64,000 nucleotides of DNA from Lysobacter firmicutimachus (GTDB taxonomy: Bacteria > Pseudomonadota > Gammaproteobacteria > Xanthomonadales > Xanthomonadaceae): the NCBI RefSeq assembly GCF_037027445.1, contig NZ_JBANDL010000002.1, positions 2,294,001 to 2,358,000 on the forward strand, given 5' to 3'. The notes beneath the pieces were generated by a model. The model did no database searches. It saw only the letters and a list, made by a program, of their open reading frames with translations, and was not told the origin of the DNA. Position 1 is the first letter of the stretch, and the number at the start of each line of letters is the position of its first letter. The translations under genes and the position numbers were made by a program. Below are positions 36,056-47,710 of this stretch, one piece after another.

Positions 36056-36426
36056 TCGGCGGCGATCGCCTCGATCTCGACCATCCAGCCTTCCTCGTAC
36101 AGGTCGGCGATGATCACCGTCAACGCCGGCGCGTGTTCGCCCAGCACCTCGTGGCGGATTTCGTAGTTGCGCTTGCGCAGCCGGCGGTCGCTCAGATACG
36201 TGGTCACCTTGACCAGATTGGCCAAGCTCATGCCGGCGGCTTCGAGTTGGCGCTGGACGTTGCTCCAGGCGCGTCGGCACTGGCCGTCGAAGTCCTTGGG
36301 CAGGATGCATTCCTCGCACTGCGGCAACTGGCCGCTGACGAACACCAAGCGCTTGAAGCCGGTGATCTCGAGCGCTTGCGAATACGACACTTCGGTCGGA
36401 CGGATTTCGCGGCGTTGCAGTTGCAT
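36052..36426 (-). CDS. RidA-family protein lacking the catalytic arginine
   Basis: A 124-residue YjgF/YER057c/UK114 protein: VFVSGQLPQCEE, AWSNVQRQLEAAGMSLANLVKVTTYL and ending MVEIEAIAAD. In true RidA imine deaminases the segment before the last strand reads P-x-R-T; here it is HAPALTVII, with Leu102 in place of the Arg that binds the substrate carboxylate. This paralogue is therefore unlikely to deaminate 2-aminoacrylate, and its role is unknown. Extra cysteines (QCEECILP) sit at the position of the ligand loop. Confidence 0.85.
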   Translation of the reverse strand: MQLQRREIRPTEVSYSQALEITGFKRLVFVSGQLPQCEECILPKDFDGQCRRAWSNVQRQLEAAGMSLANLVKVTTYLSDRRLRKRNYEIRHEVLGEHAPALTVIIADLYEEGWMVEIEAIAAD

Positions 36427-36460
36427 GGACGGGCCCCGGCGTTGGGAAGCGAAGGACGGA

Positions 36461-37258
36461 TCAGTCGATGAAACCTTGCAGTGCCTCAGCGTACTCCGGG
36501 TACTGGCCGATGTTGTGATGGTCGGCGCCGTTCAACTGCACGACTTCCAGCCCCTGGGTGCGGGTCTGCAGCGAGTAGATCAGGCGTTGCGTGTTCGGCG
36601 GCGGGATCACGTCGTCGTGGCTGGCGCGCACGATCAGGATCGGGCCGAAGTAGTTGCGCAGATGCTTGACCGACTCGTAGCGGTCGCGCACCAGCCAGCG
36701 CGTCGGCAGCCAGCGGTAGTGCGCCTGCGCGGTTTCGCTGAGGCTGTCGAACGGCGTCACCAGGGCCAGGCGCTCGACCGGGCGACGGCTGGCGACGTAG
36801 CTGGCGACGCCGCTGCCGAGGCTGCGGCCGATCACCGCGATGGGCTGCTTGGGATGCTCACGCGAGACCTGGTCGAAGGTGGCCAGCGCATCGGCGAACA
36901 GCGCCGCTTCTTCGGGTCGGCCGTCGCTGGCGCCGAATCCGCGATAGGACAGCAGGTAGACGGTGCGGTCGGGGAACCAGCGCGCCAGCGTCTCGCGCAT
37001 GTTTTCGATCCGCTCGGCGTTGCCGCCGAAATAGATCAGCGCTTTGTCGCGTCCGGCGTTGAGCCGCCAGCCGCGCAGCACGATGTCGCCGCGATCGACG
37101 GTGTAGTCGGTGGTGTTGGCGCGCAGCCGGGTGTTCTGCGGGAAATACATCAGTTCGCGCTGCTTCACGTACAGCCAGCCGCAGATGCTGAGGTAACCGG
37201 CGGCGGCGACGCCGGCCAACGCGGCGAGGGACGGGAGCAAACGGGGCGTGCGGGCCAT
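36461..37258 (-). CDS. Membrane-anchored alpha/beta hydrolase
   Basis: A 265-residue protein with an N-terminal anchor (LPSLAALAGVAAAGYLSICG) and a hydrolase domain. GGNAERIENM replaces the usual HG oxyanion motif, followed by the YRGFGASDG turn, nucleophile elbow GRSLGSG, acid in RASHDDVIPP and His in NGADHHNIG. It resembles the YfhR/ABHD13-like group whose substrates are mostly unknown. The ATG of MARTPRLLPS is preferred; longer readings upstream look non-coding. Confidence 0.85.
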   Translation of the reverse strand: MARTPRLLPSLAALAGVAAAGYLSICGWLYVKQRELMYFPQNTRLRANTTDYTVDRGDIVLRGWRLNAGRDKALIYFGGNAERIENMRETLARWFPDRTVYLLSYRGFGASDGRPEEAALFADALATFDQVSREHPKQPIAVIGRSLGSGVASYVASRRPVERLALVTPFDSLSETAQAHYRWLPTRWLVRDRYESVKHLRNYFGPILIVRASHDDVIPPPNTQRLIYSLQTRTQGLEVVQLNGADHHNIGQYPEYAEALQGFID

Positions 37259-37586
37259 CGGGCGGAGCGTTCCTGGTCGGGGGCCGCGACGCGGCGGCCC
37301 GGGCGGTTCGGTTCGTGCGTCGGTTCGATAACGTTCCCGGCGACGATAACCCGCGCGCTCGCCGGTCGCCAGAGACCGGCGGCGATCACGCGCTTTGCAC
37401 GGTCGGGCGATAGGCTGGCCGCAGGCTCGCGGCGGGCATCGCGTTGCGGCAGTTAAGGCGCTTGCGGGTAAGGTCGCGGGCTGCGGCGCTGCCGCCGGTC
37501 GCTTCACCGCCGCCGGTCGTCGCCGAGCGATGCCGCGGACGGCGGACCCGCGGCGATGCCCCCCCCCCACCAGGAGAAAGGATTCG
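37259..37586. other. Intergenic region between divergent genes with a C10 tract
   Basis: This 328-bp gap lies between the leftward hydrolase and the rightward DUF2272 gene, so it should hold both promoters. Frames through it lack a start with homology. A run of ten C at 37559-37568 is followed at 37571-37580 by CAGGAGAAAG, the Shine-Dalgarno of the DUF2272 gene. No other structure was seen. Confidence 0.55.
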
Positions 37587-38612
37587 ATGTTGCGTTCGTT
37601 CGTGCTTGCTTGTGTCCTGTTTTCGGCCAGCGCCTCGGCGGTGGCCGCCGACGCCTGTCCGCGCCTGCGCGGCCAGGCCGCCGCCGCCGATGCGGCGACC
37701 CGCATCGCCGCCGCGGCCTGCGACGAAAACCTGCAGTGGTACCGGCCCTTCATCGATACCCAGGGCCGGCTCGCCAGCGCGACCGTCAGCGAGGCCGAGC
37801 GTGCGCGGCTGGAGGACGGCGCCACCGAGACCTGGCGCCGCACCGCCGGCTACTGGCGCGACACCGGGCTGCTGCAGCGCATGGCCGGTTTCGCCGGTGC
37901 CGAACAGTGCTTCGATCCCTACGGCAGTGCGTATTCGACCACCGCGTGCCGCGCGTTCCTGATCGACAACCCCTGGTCGGCGGCCTTCGTGTCCTACGTG
38001 ATGATGAAGGCGGCGGTGCCGGGCTTCCGGCCCTCGGCCAGCCATTACGACTACGTGCGCGATGCCTACCGCACGCCGGAACAGAGCCCGTTCCAGTACC
38101 TGGACCCGGCCGCCGCGAACCCGGCGGTCGGCGACCTGCTGTGCGCGGTGCGCTCCAGCACCCGGGTGTACGGGCATGCGGGGCTGACCGCTGCGCTCAA
38201 CGGCGACGGCGGCTTGAACATGCATTGCGACATCGTCGTCGCGGTCAATCCGGACAACGACGGCAAGGCCTATCTGATCGGCGGCAACGTCCAGCAGGGC
38301 GCGACGATGCGGATGATGGCGGTCAACCGCAACGGCCAGTTCTGGCCGCTGCCGCTGCGCAGCGAAACCCAGGTGGAGTGCTCGCCGGACACCGTGTCGG
38401 CCTGCGACATGAACAAGATGGACTGGTCGGCGCTGCTCAAGCTCAAGCCGGACGCCGCGCTGGCGACGCTGGCGCCGCCGCAGCCCCTGTACGCGCCGCA
38501 GCAGGCGCCGGCCAGCGAACCGCAGGGTTGCTGCGTCCAATGCGTGGTCGGCTCCGGCGTGCCGCGCTGCCCGAATCCCAATGTCCCGTCGGTGCGACCG
38601 CAGCAGGAGTGA
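37587..38612 (+). CDS. DUF2272-containing secreted protein
   Basis: A 341-residue protein with a signal peptide (MLRSFVLACVLFSASASAVAA) and a DUF2272 domain. The domain shows DNPWSAAFVSYVMMKAAVPG, RPSASHYDYVRDAYR and HCDIVVAVNPDNDGKAYLIGGN, a CHAP-like arrangement with His and Asp near the end, which suggests an NlpC/P60-like fold. The tail is Pro/Gln-rich with a CCVQC cluster. The function is unknown, possibly cell-wall related. The strong SD AGGAGAAAGG decides the ATG at 37587; a ten-C run lies just upstream. Confidence 0.8.
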   Translation: MLRSFVLACVLFSASASAVAADACPRLRGQAAAADAATRIAAAACDENLQWYRPFIDTQGRLASATVSEAERARLEDGATETWRRTAGYWRDTGLLQRMAGFAGAEQCFDPYGSAYSTTACRAFLIDNPWSAAFVSYVMMKAAVPGFRPSASHYDYVRDAYRTPEQSPFQYLDPAAANPAVGDLLCAVRSSTRVYGHAGLTAALNGDGGLNMHCDIVVAVNPDNDGKAYLIGGNVQQGATMRMMAVNRNGQFWPLPLRSETQVECSPDTVSACDMNKMDWSALLKLKPDAALATLAPPQPLYAPQQAPASEPQGCCVQCVVGSGVPRCPNPNVPSVRPQQE

Positions 38613-38618
38613 GTGGCC

Positions 38619-38682
38619 GGGATTGGGGATTGGGGATTGAGGGGGGGCGCCGGGACGGGGTAGGAGCGGCGCAAGCCGCGAC
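38619..38682. repeat. Heptad repeat next to a single GTAG hairpin
   Basis: GGATTGG units at 38620-38640 end in a run of seven G (38641-38647). At 38660-38682 lies one GTAG-type REP hairpin (GGAGCGGCGCAAGCCGCGAC). Two repeat families are thus side by side in the 152-bp gap between convergent genes. Confidence 0.75.
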
Positions 38683-38764
38683 CGCCATGCTCCGATCTCG
38701 CCGCGCCGCCGCCTTCCTGTAGCAGCGGCGTGCGCGAGCGCAGGCGACCGAAGCCGCCGCTCGT

Positions 38765-39100
38765 TCAAGCGTGCCGCTGCTGTGCCGCCTCGAACGCGGC
38801 CAGCTGCTCCGGCGTGGCGTCCTTCTGGTGCTGCGCCTTCCACTGCGCGAATGGCATGCCGTACACCGCCTCGCGCGCCTCGTCCTTGCTCATGGCGATG
38901 CCGCGCGCCTCGGCGGCCTCGCGGTACCAGTCGGCCAGGCAGTTGCGACAGAAGCCGGCCAGGATCATCAAGTCGATGTTCTGCACCTCCGGGCGCTCCT
39001 GCATCAGGTGGGCGAGCAGCCGGCGGAAGGCGGCAGCCTCGATGGCCAGGGTCTCGTGGTCGCGCGGGGCGTGGTCGGCGGGCGGGGCGGGGTGGGTCAT
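38765..39100 (-). CDS. DUF1244 family protein
   Basis: A 111-residue protein. The domain AAAFRRLLAHLMQERPEVQNIDLM, then ILAGFCRNCLADWYREAAEARG with KDEAREAVYGMPFAQWKAQHQ, is the conserved DUF1244 core, including the two cysteines of CRNC. The small helical family is common in proteobacteria; its function is not established. It is divergent from folD, whose -10 box (GATAAT at 39209) lies about 110 bp from this start. Confidence 0.88.
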   Translation of the reverse strand: MTHPAPPADHAPRDHETLAIEAAAFRRLLAHLMQERPEVQNIDLMILAGFCRNCLADWYREAAEARGIAMSKDEAREAVYGMPFAQWKAQHQKDATPEQLAAFEAAQQRHA

Positions 39101-39248
39101 GGCGGCGGACTCGTGGGATCGTGCGGGCAGGGCGGGAAGAAGGGAGCGGCAGCGCGGCGGCGGGCCCGGCGCGAGCGCCTCGCGGCAAAACCGGCGCGGG
39201 GAATGAGCGATAATGCGCGGCCCCGACTCTACCTCAGCGCCGACCCGC

Positions 39249-40121
39249 ATGACGTCTACTCCGCACCCGGCCCGCATCCTCGACGGCAAACGCATCGCCG
39301 ACGAGTTGCTCGACAACCTCAAGGCCCAGGTCGACGCGCGCATCGCCGCCGGCAAGGCGCGGCCGGGGCTGGCGGTGGTGCTGGTCGGCAACGACCCGGC
39401 CTCCAGCGTGTACGTGCGCAACAAGCGCCGCGCCGCGCAGAAGGTCGGCATCCGCGCGATCGACTACGACCTGCCGGCCGACACCGACGACGCCGCGCTG
39501 CTGGCGCTGATCGACCGGCTCAACGCCGATCCGGAGGTGCACGGCATCCTGGTCCAGCTGCCGCTGCCGGACCGCCGCGACGCCACCGCGCTGATCCACC
39601 GCATCGACCCGCGCAAGGACGTCGACGGTTTCCATCCCGAGAACGTCGGCCATCTGATGCTGCGCCAGTTCGGCCTGCGGCCCTGCACCCCGCGCGGCAT
39701 CACCACCTTGCTCGGCTACACCGACCGGCCGGTGCGCGGGCAGAGCGCGACGATCGTCGGCGTCAGCAACCACGTCGGCCGGCCGATGGCGCTGGAGCTG
39801 CTGATCGCCGGCTGCACCGTCACCAGCTGCCACAAGTTCACCCCGGCCGCGGTGCTGGAGCAGTCGGTGCGCAACGCCGACATCCTGGTGGTCGCGGTCG
39901 GCCGCCCCGACCTGATCCCCGGCGAATGGGTCAAGCCCGGCGCGGTGGTCATCGACGTCGGCATCAACCGCCTCGACGACGGCCGCCTGGTGGGCGACGT
40001 CGGCTTCGCCGCCGCGGCCCAGCGCGCCAGCTGGATCACCCCGGTCCCGGGCGGGGTCGGGCCGATGACCGTCGCGACCCTGATGCAGAACACCCTGGAA
40101 GCGGCGGAGGCCGCGGGCTGA
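39249..40121 (+). CDS. folD: Methylenetetrahydrofolate dehydrogenase/cyclohydrolase
   Basis: A 290-residue bifunctional one-carbon enzyme. Lys in the [14 protein letters not shown] helix (catalytic Lys region), [52 protein letters not shown], and [17 protein letters not shown] at the end. It interconverts methylene-THF and formyl-THF with NADP. The start is the ATG of [14 protein letters not shown], 35 bp after GATAAT at 39209-39214. Confidence 0.96.
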   Translation: MTSTPHPARILDGKRIADELLDNLKAQVDARIAAGKARPGLAVVLVGNDPASSVYVRNKRRAAQKVGIRAIDYDLPADTDDAALLALIDRLNADPEVHGILVQLPLPDRRDATALIHRIDPRKDVDGFHPENVGHLMLRQFGLRPCTPRGITTLLGYTDRPVRGQSATIVGVSNHVGRPMALELLIAGCTVTSCHKFTPAAVLEQSVRNADILVVAVGRPDLIPGEWVKPGAVVIDVGINRLDDGRLVGDVGFAAAAQRASWITPVPGGVGPMTVATLMQNTLEAAEAAG

Positions 40122-40125
40122 GGGG

Positions 40126-41781
<1,656 letters not shown>

Positions 41782-41790
41782 GCCGGCGCG

Positions 41791-41940
41791 CGGGATTCGG
41801 GATGGATGGAGCCGGGATTCGGGATGGGCGATTCGGCAAAGTCCGGCGCCTCGATCCCCCGCTAACCCATGTCTATTCGGCGAATCCCGCATCCGTTGTT
41901 CGAACCGACGCTTTTGCGAATCCCCACTCCCTAATCCCGG
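41791..41940. repeat. Heptad-repeat block between guaB and guaA
   Basis: Degenerate GGATTCG/GGATGG units at 41791-41836 and inverted AATCCCG/AATCCCC units at 41881-41940 fill the gap, ending 5 bp before the guaA start. Any guaA ribosome-binding site would fall within the repeat. Confidence 0.75.
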
Positions 41941-41944
41941 CCCC

Positions 41945-43513
41945 ATGACCGACATCCACAGCGACAAAATCCTGATCCTCGATTTCGGTGCGCAGTACAC
42001 CCAGCTGATCGCCCGCCGCATCCGCGAACTGGGCGTGTACTGCGAAATCTGGGCCTGGGACCACGATCCGGCCGAAATCGCCGCTTACGGCGCCAAGGGC
42101 ATCATCCTGTCGGGCGGCCCGGAGTCGACCACCGAGCAGGATTCGCCGCGCGCACCGCAGCAGGTGTTCGACGCCGGCCTGCCGATCCTCGGCATCTGCT
42201 ACGGCATGCAGACCATGGCGGTGCAGCTGGGCGGCGCCACCGAGGCCGCCGACCAGCGCGAGTTCGGCCATGCCGAAGTGCAGTTGGTGGCCCAGGACCG
42301 TTTGTTCGACGGGCTCAAGGATCACCCGGGTTCGCCGCCGCGCCTGGACGTGTGGATGAGCCATGGCGACCACGTCGCCAAGGCGCCGGAAGGCTTCGTC
42401 GTCACCGCCAAGACCGACCGCATCCCGGTCGCCGCCTTCGCCGACGACGCGCGCCGCTGGTATGGCGTGCAGTTCCATCCCGAAGTCACCCACACCAAGC
42501 AGGGCCTGACCCTGCTGCGCCGCTTCGTGGTCGATATCTGCGGCTGCCAGACCCTGTGGACCGCCGCCCACATCATCGACGACCAGATCGCCCGCGTGCG
42601 CGAGCAGGTCGGCCAGGACGAGGTCATCCTCGGCCTGTCCGGCGGCGTCGATTCCTCGGTGGTCGCGGCGCTGCTGCACAAGGCGATCGGCGACCAGCTG
42701 ACCTGCGTGTTCGTCGATACCGGCCTGCTGCGCTACAACGAAGGCGACCAGGTGATGGCGATGTTCGCCGAGCACATGGGCGTCAAGGTGGTGCGGGTCA
42801 ACGCCGCCGACCGGTACTTCGCCAAGCTGGCCGGGGTCAGCGACCCGGAGGCCAAGCGCAAGATCATCGGCAACCTGTTCGTCGAAATCTTCGACGAAGA
42901 GTCGGCCAAGCTTGCGAACGCCAAATGGCTGGCGCAGGGCACCATCTACCCCGACGTGATCGAGTCGGCCGGCAGCAAGACCGGCAAGGCCCACGTGATC
43001 AAGAGCCACCACAACGTCGGCGGCTTGCCCGAGGACATGAAGCTCGGCCTGGTCGAGCCGCTGCGCGAACTGTTCAAGGACGAAGTGCGGCGCCTGGGCG
43101 TCGAACTCGGCCTGCCGCGCGAGATGGTCTACCGCCATCCGTTCCCGGGCCCGGGCCTGGGCGTGCGCATCCTCGGCGAGGTCAAGCCCGAATACGCCGA
43201 CCTGCTGGCCCGCGCCGACCACATCTTCATCGACGAACTGCGCAAGGCCGGCCTGTACGACAAGACCAGCCAGGCCTTCGCGGTGTTCCTGCCGGTCAAG
43301 TCGGTCGGCGTGGTCGGCGACGCGCGCGCCTACGAATGGGTGATCGCGCTGCGCGCGGTCGAGACCATCGACTTCATGACCGCGCACTGGGCGCACCTGC
43401 CGTACGATTTCCTCGGCACGGTGTCGAACCGGATCATCAACGAACTGCGCGGCGTCTCGCGCGTGGTCTACGACATCAGCGGCAAGCCGCCGGCGACGAT
43501 CGAGTGGGAGTGA
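41945..43513 (+). CDS. guaA: GMP synthase (glutamine-hydrolysing)
   Basis: A 522-residue enzyme making GMP from XMP, ATP and glutamine. The class I glutamine amidotransferase is N-terminal (Cys in [16 protein letters not shown], His in [10 protein letters not shown]). It is followed by the ATP-pyrophosphatase [19 protein letters not shown] and the dimerisation domain ending [13 protein letters not shown]. Together with guaB it completes the IMP-to-GMP branch. Confidence 0.97.
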   Translation: MTDIHSDKILILDFGAQYTQLIARRIRELGVYCEIWAWDHDPAEIAAYGAKGIILSGGPESTTEQDSPRAPQQVFDAGLPILGICYGMQTMAVQLGGATEAADQREFGHAEVQLVAQDRLFDGLKDHPGSPPRLDVWMSHGDHVAKAPEGFVVTAKTDRIPVAAFADDARRWYGVQFHPEVTHTKQGLTLLRRFVVDICGCQTLWTAAHIIDDQIARVREQVGQDEVILGLSGGVDSSVVAALLHKAIGDQLTCVFVDTGLLRYNEGDQVMAMFAEHMGVKVVRVNAADRYFAKLAGVSDPEAKRKIIGNLFVEIFDEESAKLANAKWLAQGTIYPDVIESAGSKTGKAHVIKSHHNVGGLPEDMKLGLVEPLRELFKDEVRRLGVELGLPREMVYRHPFPGPGLGVRILGEVKPEYADLLARADHIFIDELRKAGLYDKTSQAFAVFLPVKSVGVVGDARAYEWVIALRAVETIDFMTAHWAHLPYDFLGTVSNRIINELRGVSRVVYDISGKPPATIEWE

Positions 43514-43781
43514 AGTCAGGCCCTGTGGGGGCTATCGCCAGCTATCGAAAGCTCGTCAGGGCGTGTTGATTCGGAAATAAGTACGTCGGCAGCTCGCGGT
43601 GACTATCGCCGGCCAGCAGAACAGGCTGGCGGTAGCGCCGACGGTAGGAACCGGAGAACCGGGTCGAGACCCTTGCGTTTGCGATCCAGACTAAGCCGGT
43701 CGTTGACGGCAAAAGTCTCCTTGGAAAAGTCTCCCCGGGAAAGCGCGAGGCGTCGTCGCTCATGGGCGCCCTTTTCTGGGC

Positions 43782-44693
43782 CTAAAGCCGATCGAACGGT
43801 TTTCGATCCAACAGACAATCGATGAACGCGCCCAGCAGGGCCGGTCGATGTTGCCGGTTCGGGTAGTAGAGGAACAACCCGGGGCGCGAGATCGACCAGT
43901 CCGCCAGGACCTGGACCAGCCGGCCCTGGGCCAAGAGTTCGCCCACGCCATCTCGCTCGAAGTGATAGGCGATGCCGAGCCCGCCCAATGCAGCCGCAAT
44001 GCCGATGTCGGCGTGATTGGTGACGACGGGGCCGTCCACGGCGACTTCGAGTCGTTGTCCTCGTTTCTCGAACTCCCAGCGATAGTGCCTGCCGTCCATC
44101 TGCAGCCGCCAGTTGATGCAGGCGTGGCCGTGCAACTCGGCGGGCGACTTGGGGGTTCCCCGACGCGCGAGGTAGTCCGGGGACGCCACGGCCACCATGT
44201 CCAGGTCCGGCGTAAGACGCACGGCCACCATGTCCTTTTCGAGCTGCCCGCCCACGCGGATGCCCGCGTCGAAGCGCCCGGCGACGATGTCGGCCAGCGC
44301 ATCGTCGACCACGATGTCCAGAACCACGTCGGGGTGCGCTTGATGGAAGCGCGAAAGCCGGGGCGCGATGATGGTCCGGGCGGCGATCCCCAGCGTGTTG
44401 ATCCGCAGCGTGCCGCTCATCTGCCCGGTCGCCTCGCTGGCTTCGGCGACGGCCGCCGCCATCTCCCGAATCAACGGCGCTATGCGCCGGTAAAGCCGTT
44501 CGCCGCTTGCCGATGGCGCGACGCTTCGCGTCGTGCGATTCAGCAGGCGGGCGCCGATGCGGTCTTCGAGCTGCCGGATCGTCTGGCTGAGTGCCGAAGG
44601 CGACAGGCCCAGGTACTCGGCCGCCCGGGCAAAGCTCTGGCGCTCCACGACGGCTACGAAGGCCTTCAGCTCAGCGAAGTCGGATCCGCGCAT
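43782..44693 (-). CDS. LysR-family transcriptional regulator
   Basis: A 303-residue LysR protein. Winged helix at the N-terminus (FVAVVERQSFARAAEYLGLS, SALSQTIRQLEDRIGARLLNRTTRSV) and a LysR substrate-binding domain (GTLRINTLGIAARTIIAPRL, FDAGIRVGGQLEKDMVAVRL). It is divergent from a two-gene unit (NTF2-like, SDR), the usual layout for a LysR activator of its neighbours. A 268-bp gap without a clear gene separates it from guaA. Confidence 0.93.
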   Translation of the reverse strand: MRGSDFAELKAFVAVVERQSFARAAEYLGLSPSALSQTIRQLEDRIGARLLNRTTRSVAPSASGERLYRRIAPLIREMAAAVAEASEATGQMSGTLRINTLGIAARTIIAPRLSRFHQAHPDVVLDIVVDDALADIVAGRFDAGIRVGGQLEKDMVAVRLTPDLDMVAVASPDYLARRGTPKSPAELHGHACINWRLQMDGRHYRWEFEKRGQRLEVAVDGPVVTNHADIGIAAALGGLGIAYHFERDGVGELLAQGRLVQVLADWSISRPGLFLYYPNRQHRPALLGAFIDCLLDRKPFDRL

Positions 44694-44697
44694 TATG

Positions 44698-44713
44698 TAT
44701 GTATTCCTACATA
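44698..44713. promoter_or_regulatory. Palindrome at the LysR start, candidate operator
   Basis: TATGTATTCCTACATA has 6-bp arms and a 4-base spacer and ends 4 bp from the LysR ATG. It contains the T-N11-A pattern typical of LysR sites and lies about 80 bp from the divergent gene's start. Confidence 0.5.
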
Positions 44714-44795
44714 GCCCATACGGATTCTAGGGCATTCACTGAATTAATGCCGACGCGCATCCTGAGGCCTCCACTGGCCCCACGGAACCGACGAC

Positions 44796-45122
44796 ATGGA
44801 CACCCTGACTCTCCCCGAGCCGATTGCCGCGTACTTCGCGGCCGAACACACCCCTGAAGCCTTGGCGCATTGCTTCACGGCGCAAGCCGTCATGAAGGAC
44901 GACGGGCACACCTACACCGGCATCGACGCCATCAAGGCCTTCATGGCCGAGGCATCGGCCAAGTACAGCGCGACGAGCGTGCCGTTCGCCATCGAGCGGG
45001 AGGACGGCTTTCAACTCGTCCGCGCCAACGTCAGCGGCAACTTCCCGGGCAGCCCGATCGTTCTGTCTTACCGCTTTCGCCTCGAGCGCGGCCTGATCGC
45101 ATCGCTGGAGATCACGGCATGA
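44796..45122 (+). CDS. NTF2-like/SnoaL family protein
   Basis: A 108-residue single-domain protein: LTLPEPIAAYFAAEHTPEAL, HCFTAQAVMKDDGHTYTGID, AIKAFMAEASAKYSATSVPF, ending LSYRFRLERGLIASLEI. The length and the D-x-x-G-x-x-Y/I pattern fit the SnoaL-like cone fold used by small isomerases, cyclases and binding proteins. Its stop overlaps the SDR start (ATGA). A joint role with the SDR in modifying one small molecule is inferred. Confidence 0.85.
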   Translation: MDTLTLPEPIAAYFAAEHTPEALAHCFTAQAVMKDDGHTYTGIDAIKAFMAEASAKYSATSVPFAIEREDGFQLVRANVSGNFPGSPIVLSYRFRLERGLIASLEITA

Positions 45123-45901
45123 GCTTCGACCTTCGCCTGCACGGCCTGCGGGCCGTGGTAACCGGCGGCACGCTGGGCCTGGGCGCTGCAGTCGTGAAAA
45201 CCCTTGCGGAGGCCGGCGCTCGGGTGGCGACGTCCGCACGCACCGTGCCGGCGGAGCCGGTGGAGGGCGTCGACTATGTGGCCGCCGACCTGTCGACGGC
45301 GGAAGGAACGAGTCACCTCGCTCGGACCATCCTGCAGGATTGGGGCGGCGTCGACATCTTGATCAACGTGCTCGGCGGGTCGAAGACGCCCGGCGGCGGT
45401 TTCGCTGCGATCAGCGATGAGCACTGGTTCGCCGAGCTCAATCTGAATTTGATGCCTGCGGTACGCCTGGATCGTGCGCTGCTGCCAGCGATGCTGGCTC
45501 AAGGGGCGGGAGTCATCATCCACGTCAGCTCCATCCAGCGCGTGCTGCCTCTGCCGGAGTCCACCACCGCCTATGCAGCGGCCAAGGCGGCCCTCACGAC
45601 GTACAGCAAGTCGCTGGCGCGCGAGGTGACGCCCAAGGGCGTTCGCGTGCTGAGCGTGGCGCCGGGCTGGATCGAGACCGAGGCATCCGTCGCGTTTGCC
45701 CGGCGGACGGCCGATCAGGCAGGAACGGACTACGAGGGCGGCAAGAAAATCATCATGGATTGGCTGGGAGGAATTCCCGTGGGTCGACCCGCACAACCCC
45801 AGGAAGTCGCAGATTTGATCGTCTTCCTGGCGTCCCCGCGATCGGCTTCGATCGCCGGGGCCGAATACCGGATCGACGGCGGCACTGTTCCTACTCTGTA
45901 G
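45119..45901 (+). CDS. Short-chain dehydrogenase/reductase
   Basis: A 260-residue classical SDR: TGGTLGLGAAVVKTL cofactor motif (about 16-30), ADLSTAEG, NVLGGSKTPGG in place of NNAG, Ser in HVSSIQRVLPLPE, YAAAKAAL with catalytic Tyr and Lys, and a C-terminal IAGAEYRIDGGTVPTL. The substrate is unknown. Its start overlaps the NTF2-like gene and a strong terminator follows, so these two genes form a complete transcript probably driven by the divergent LysR. Confidence 0.92.
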   Translation: MSFDLRLHGLRAVVTGGTLGLGAAVVKTLAEAGARVATSARTVPAEPVEGVDYVAADLSTAEGTSHLARTILQDWGGVDILINVLGGSKTPGGGFAAISDEHWFAELNLNLMPAVRLDRALLPAMLAQGAGVIIHVSSIQRVLPLPESTTAYAAAKAALTTYSKSLAREVTPKGVRVLSVAPGWIETEASVAFARRTADQAGTDYEGGKKIIMDWLGGIPVGRPAQPQEVADLIVFLASPRSASIAGAEYRIDGGTVPTL

Positions 45902-45946
45902 CTGACAGCCGCGGCCGACCGAAGCGAGCTACACAAGCGCGACGAC

Positions 45947-45981
45947 CCGAAGCCCGGACCTCCGGGCTTCGGTCGTTTTTT
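45947..45981 (+). terminator. Intrinsic terminator of the NTF2-SDR unit
   Basis: CCGAAGCCCGG, a 4-base loop and CCGGGCTTCGG form a perfect 11-bp stem followed by TCGTTTTTTGG. The identical stem sequence is found in the tandem repeat units at 48919, 49194 and (one mismatch) 49468. Confidence 0.9.
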
Positions 45982-46145
45982 GGAGGGGCGGTTCTTTGGG
46001 GGCGGCCGGCTTCGGCAACGGCGTGGTAGTGCAACGCTGCGGCTGTCGCGGCTCACGCCGTTCCTACAAGCGACGGTCTGCGGCTTCGATCGTCGGTGCA
46101 GGTTCTGCGCGGTCCGCGGTCGCGACTTGCGTCGCTCCTATCCGG
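45947..46145. repeat. Solitary diverged copy of the 274-bp composite repeat
   Basis: Order of parts: terminator stem, GGCCGGCTTCGG box, AACGGCGTGGTAGTG box, GCTGCGGCTGTCGCGGCTCA with an inverted GTAG hairpin (about 46041-46070), then GGTCGCGACTTGCGTCGCTC with a second one (about 46121-46140). The same parts in the same order and similar spacing make up each unit of the array at 48865-49760. Confidence 0.7.
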
Positions 46146-46240
46146 CAGCGGCGACGTGTGCGCCGCCGGCTGCGCCCTGCGTCACTTCGCCACCCCGATT
46201 CGAACGATCGAGGACAGAACCTGGCCGCGACCGGGCGTAG

Positions 46241-47155
<915 letters not shown>

Positions 47156-47165
47156 GCGTGACGCG

Positions 47166-47645
47166 TCACGGCCGCGGCGGGTTGTCGCGGTCGAACTCGC
47201 GCTTCACCTCGGCGTCGAGCATGGTCACGCTCATCCGCGCCTCGCGGCCGAGGTTGATCGAGGCCGCCAGCACCAGCAGCACGCCGCACATCGCCAGCCC
47301 GGTCGGCACGCCGCGCAGGTAGCGGAATTCGGTGAACTGGTCGATGCCGATCGCCAGGCTGGTGGCGACGAAGGCGGTCATCGCGCCGTACAGCAGCTGC
47401 AGGCAAATCAGCACCAACCGCACCCGTCGCCGGTGCAGGATGATGCGCGCCTCCAGATACTGCCGGGTCGCTTCGTCGTGGGTCGATTCCAGGGTCGCCA
47501 ACTGCTGGCGCAGGCGGTCGACGATGCGCGCCAGGCGGTTGTTCGACGACACCAGCAAGGAAGCGGTCGCGGTCAGGAAGAACGCCGGCGTGATCATCGC
47601 CGAGACCACGCTGTAGTGCTGGCTCAGTTGCAGCGGGTCGGGCAT
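47166..47645 (-). CDS. DUF2721 membrane protein, copy 1
   Basis: A 159-residue membrane protein: [40 protein letters not shown], a charged middle with [18 protein letters not shown], and two further hydrophobic segments (about 80-100, 115-135). This is the DUF2721 pattern; function unknown. A paralogue with the same core ([20 protein letters not shown]) lies 66 bp upstream on the same strand. It is convergent with tadA, 10 bp apart. Confidence 0.85.
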   Translation of the reverse strand: MPDPLQLSQHYSVVSAMITPAFFLTATASLLVSSNNRLARIVDRLRQQLATLESTHDEATRQYLEARIILHRRRVRLVLICLQLLYGAMTAFVATSLAIGIDQFTEFRYLRGVPTGLAMCGVLLVLAASINLGREARMSVTMLDAEVKREFDRDNPPRP

Positions 47646-47710
47646 GGCGGGCTCCGGGAGGGCGGCGATGTGGGGCCGGGCAATGGTGCGGCAACGACGG
47701 CGGGAGGGGC

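Noticed and set aside
43514..43781. Insertion-sequence remnant between guaA and lysR
   Set aside because: A short minus-strand frame exists, but I could not match it to a transposase and saw no terminal inverted repeats or target duplication.
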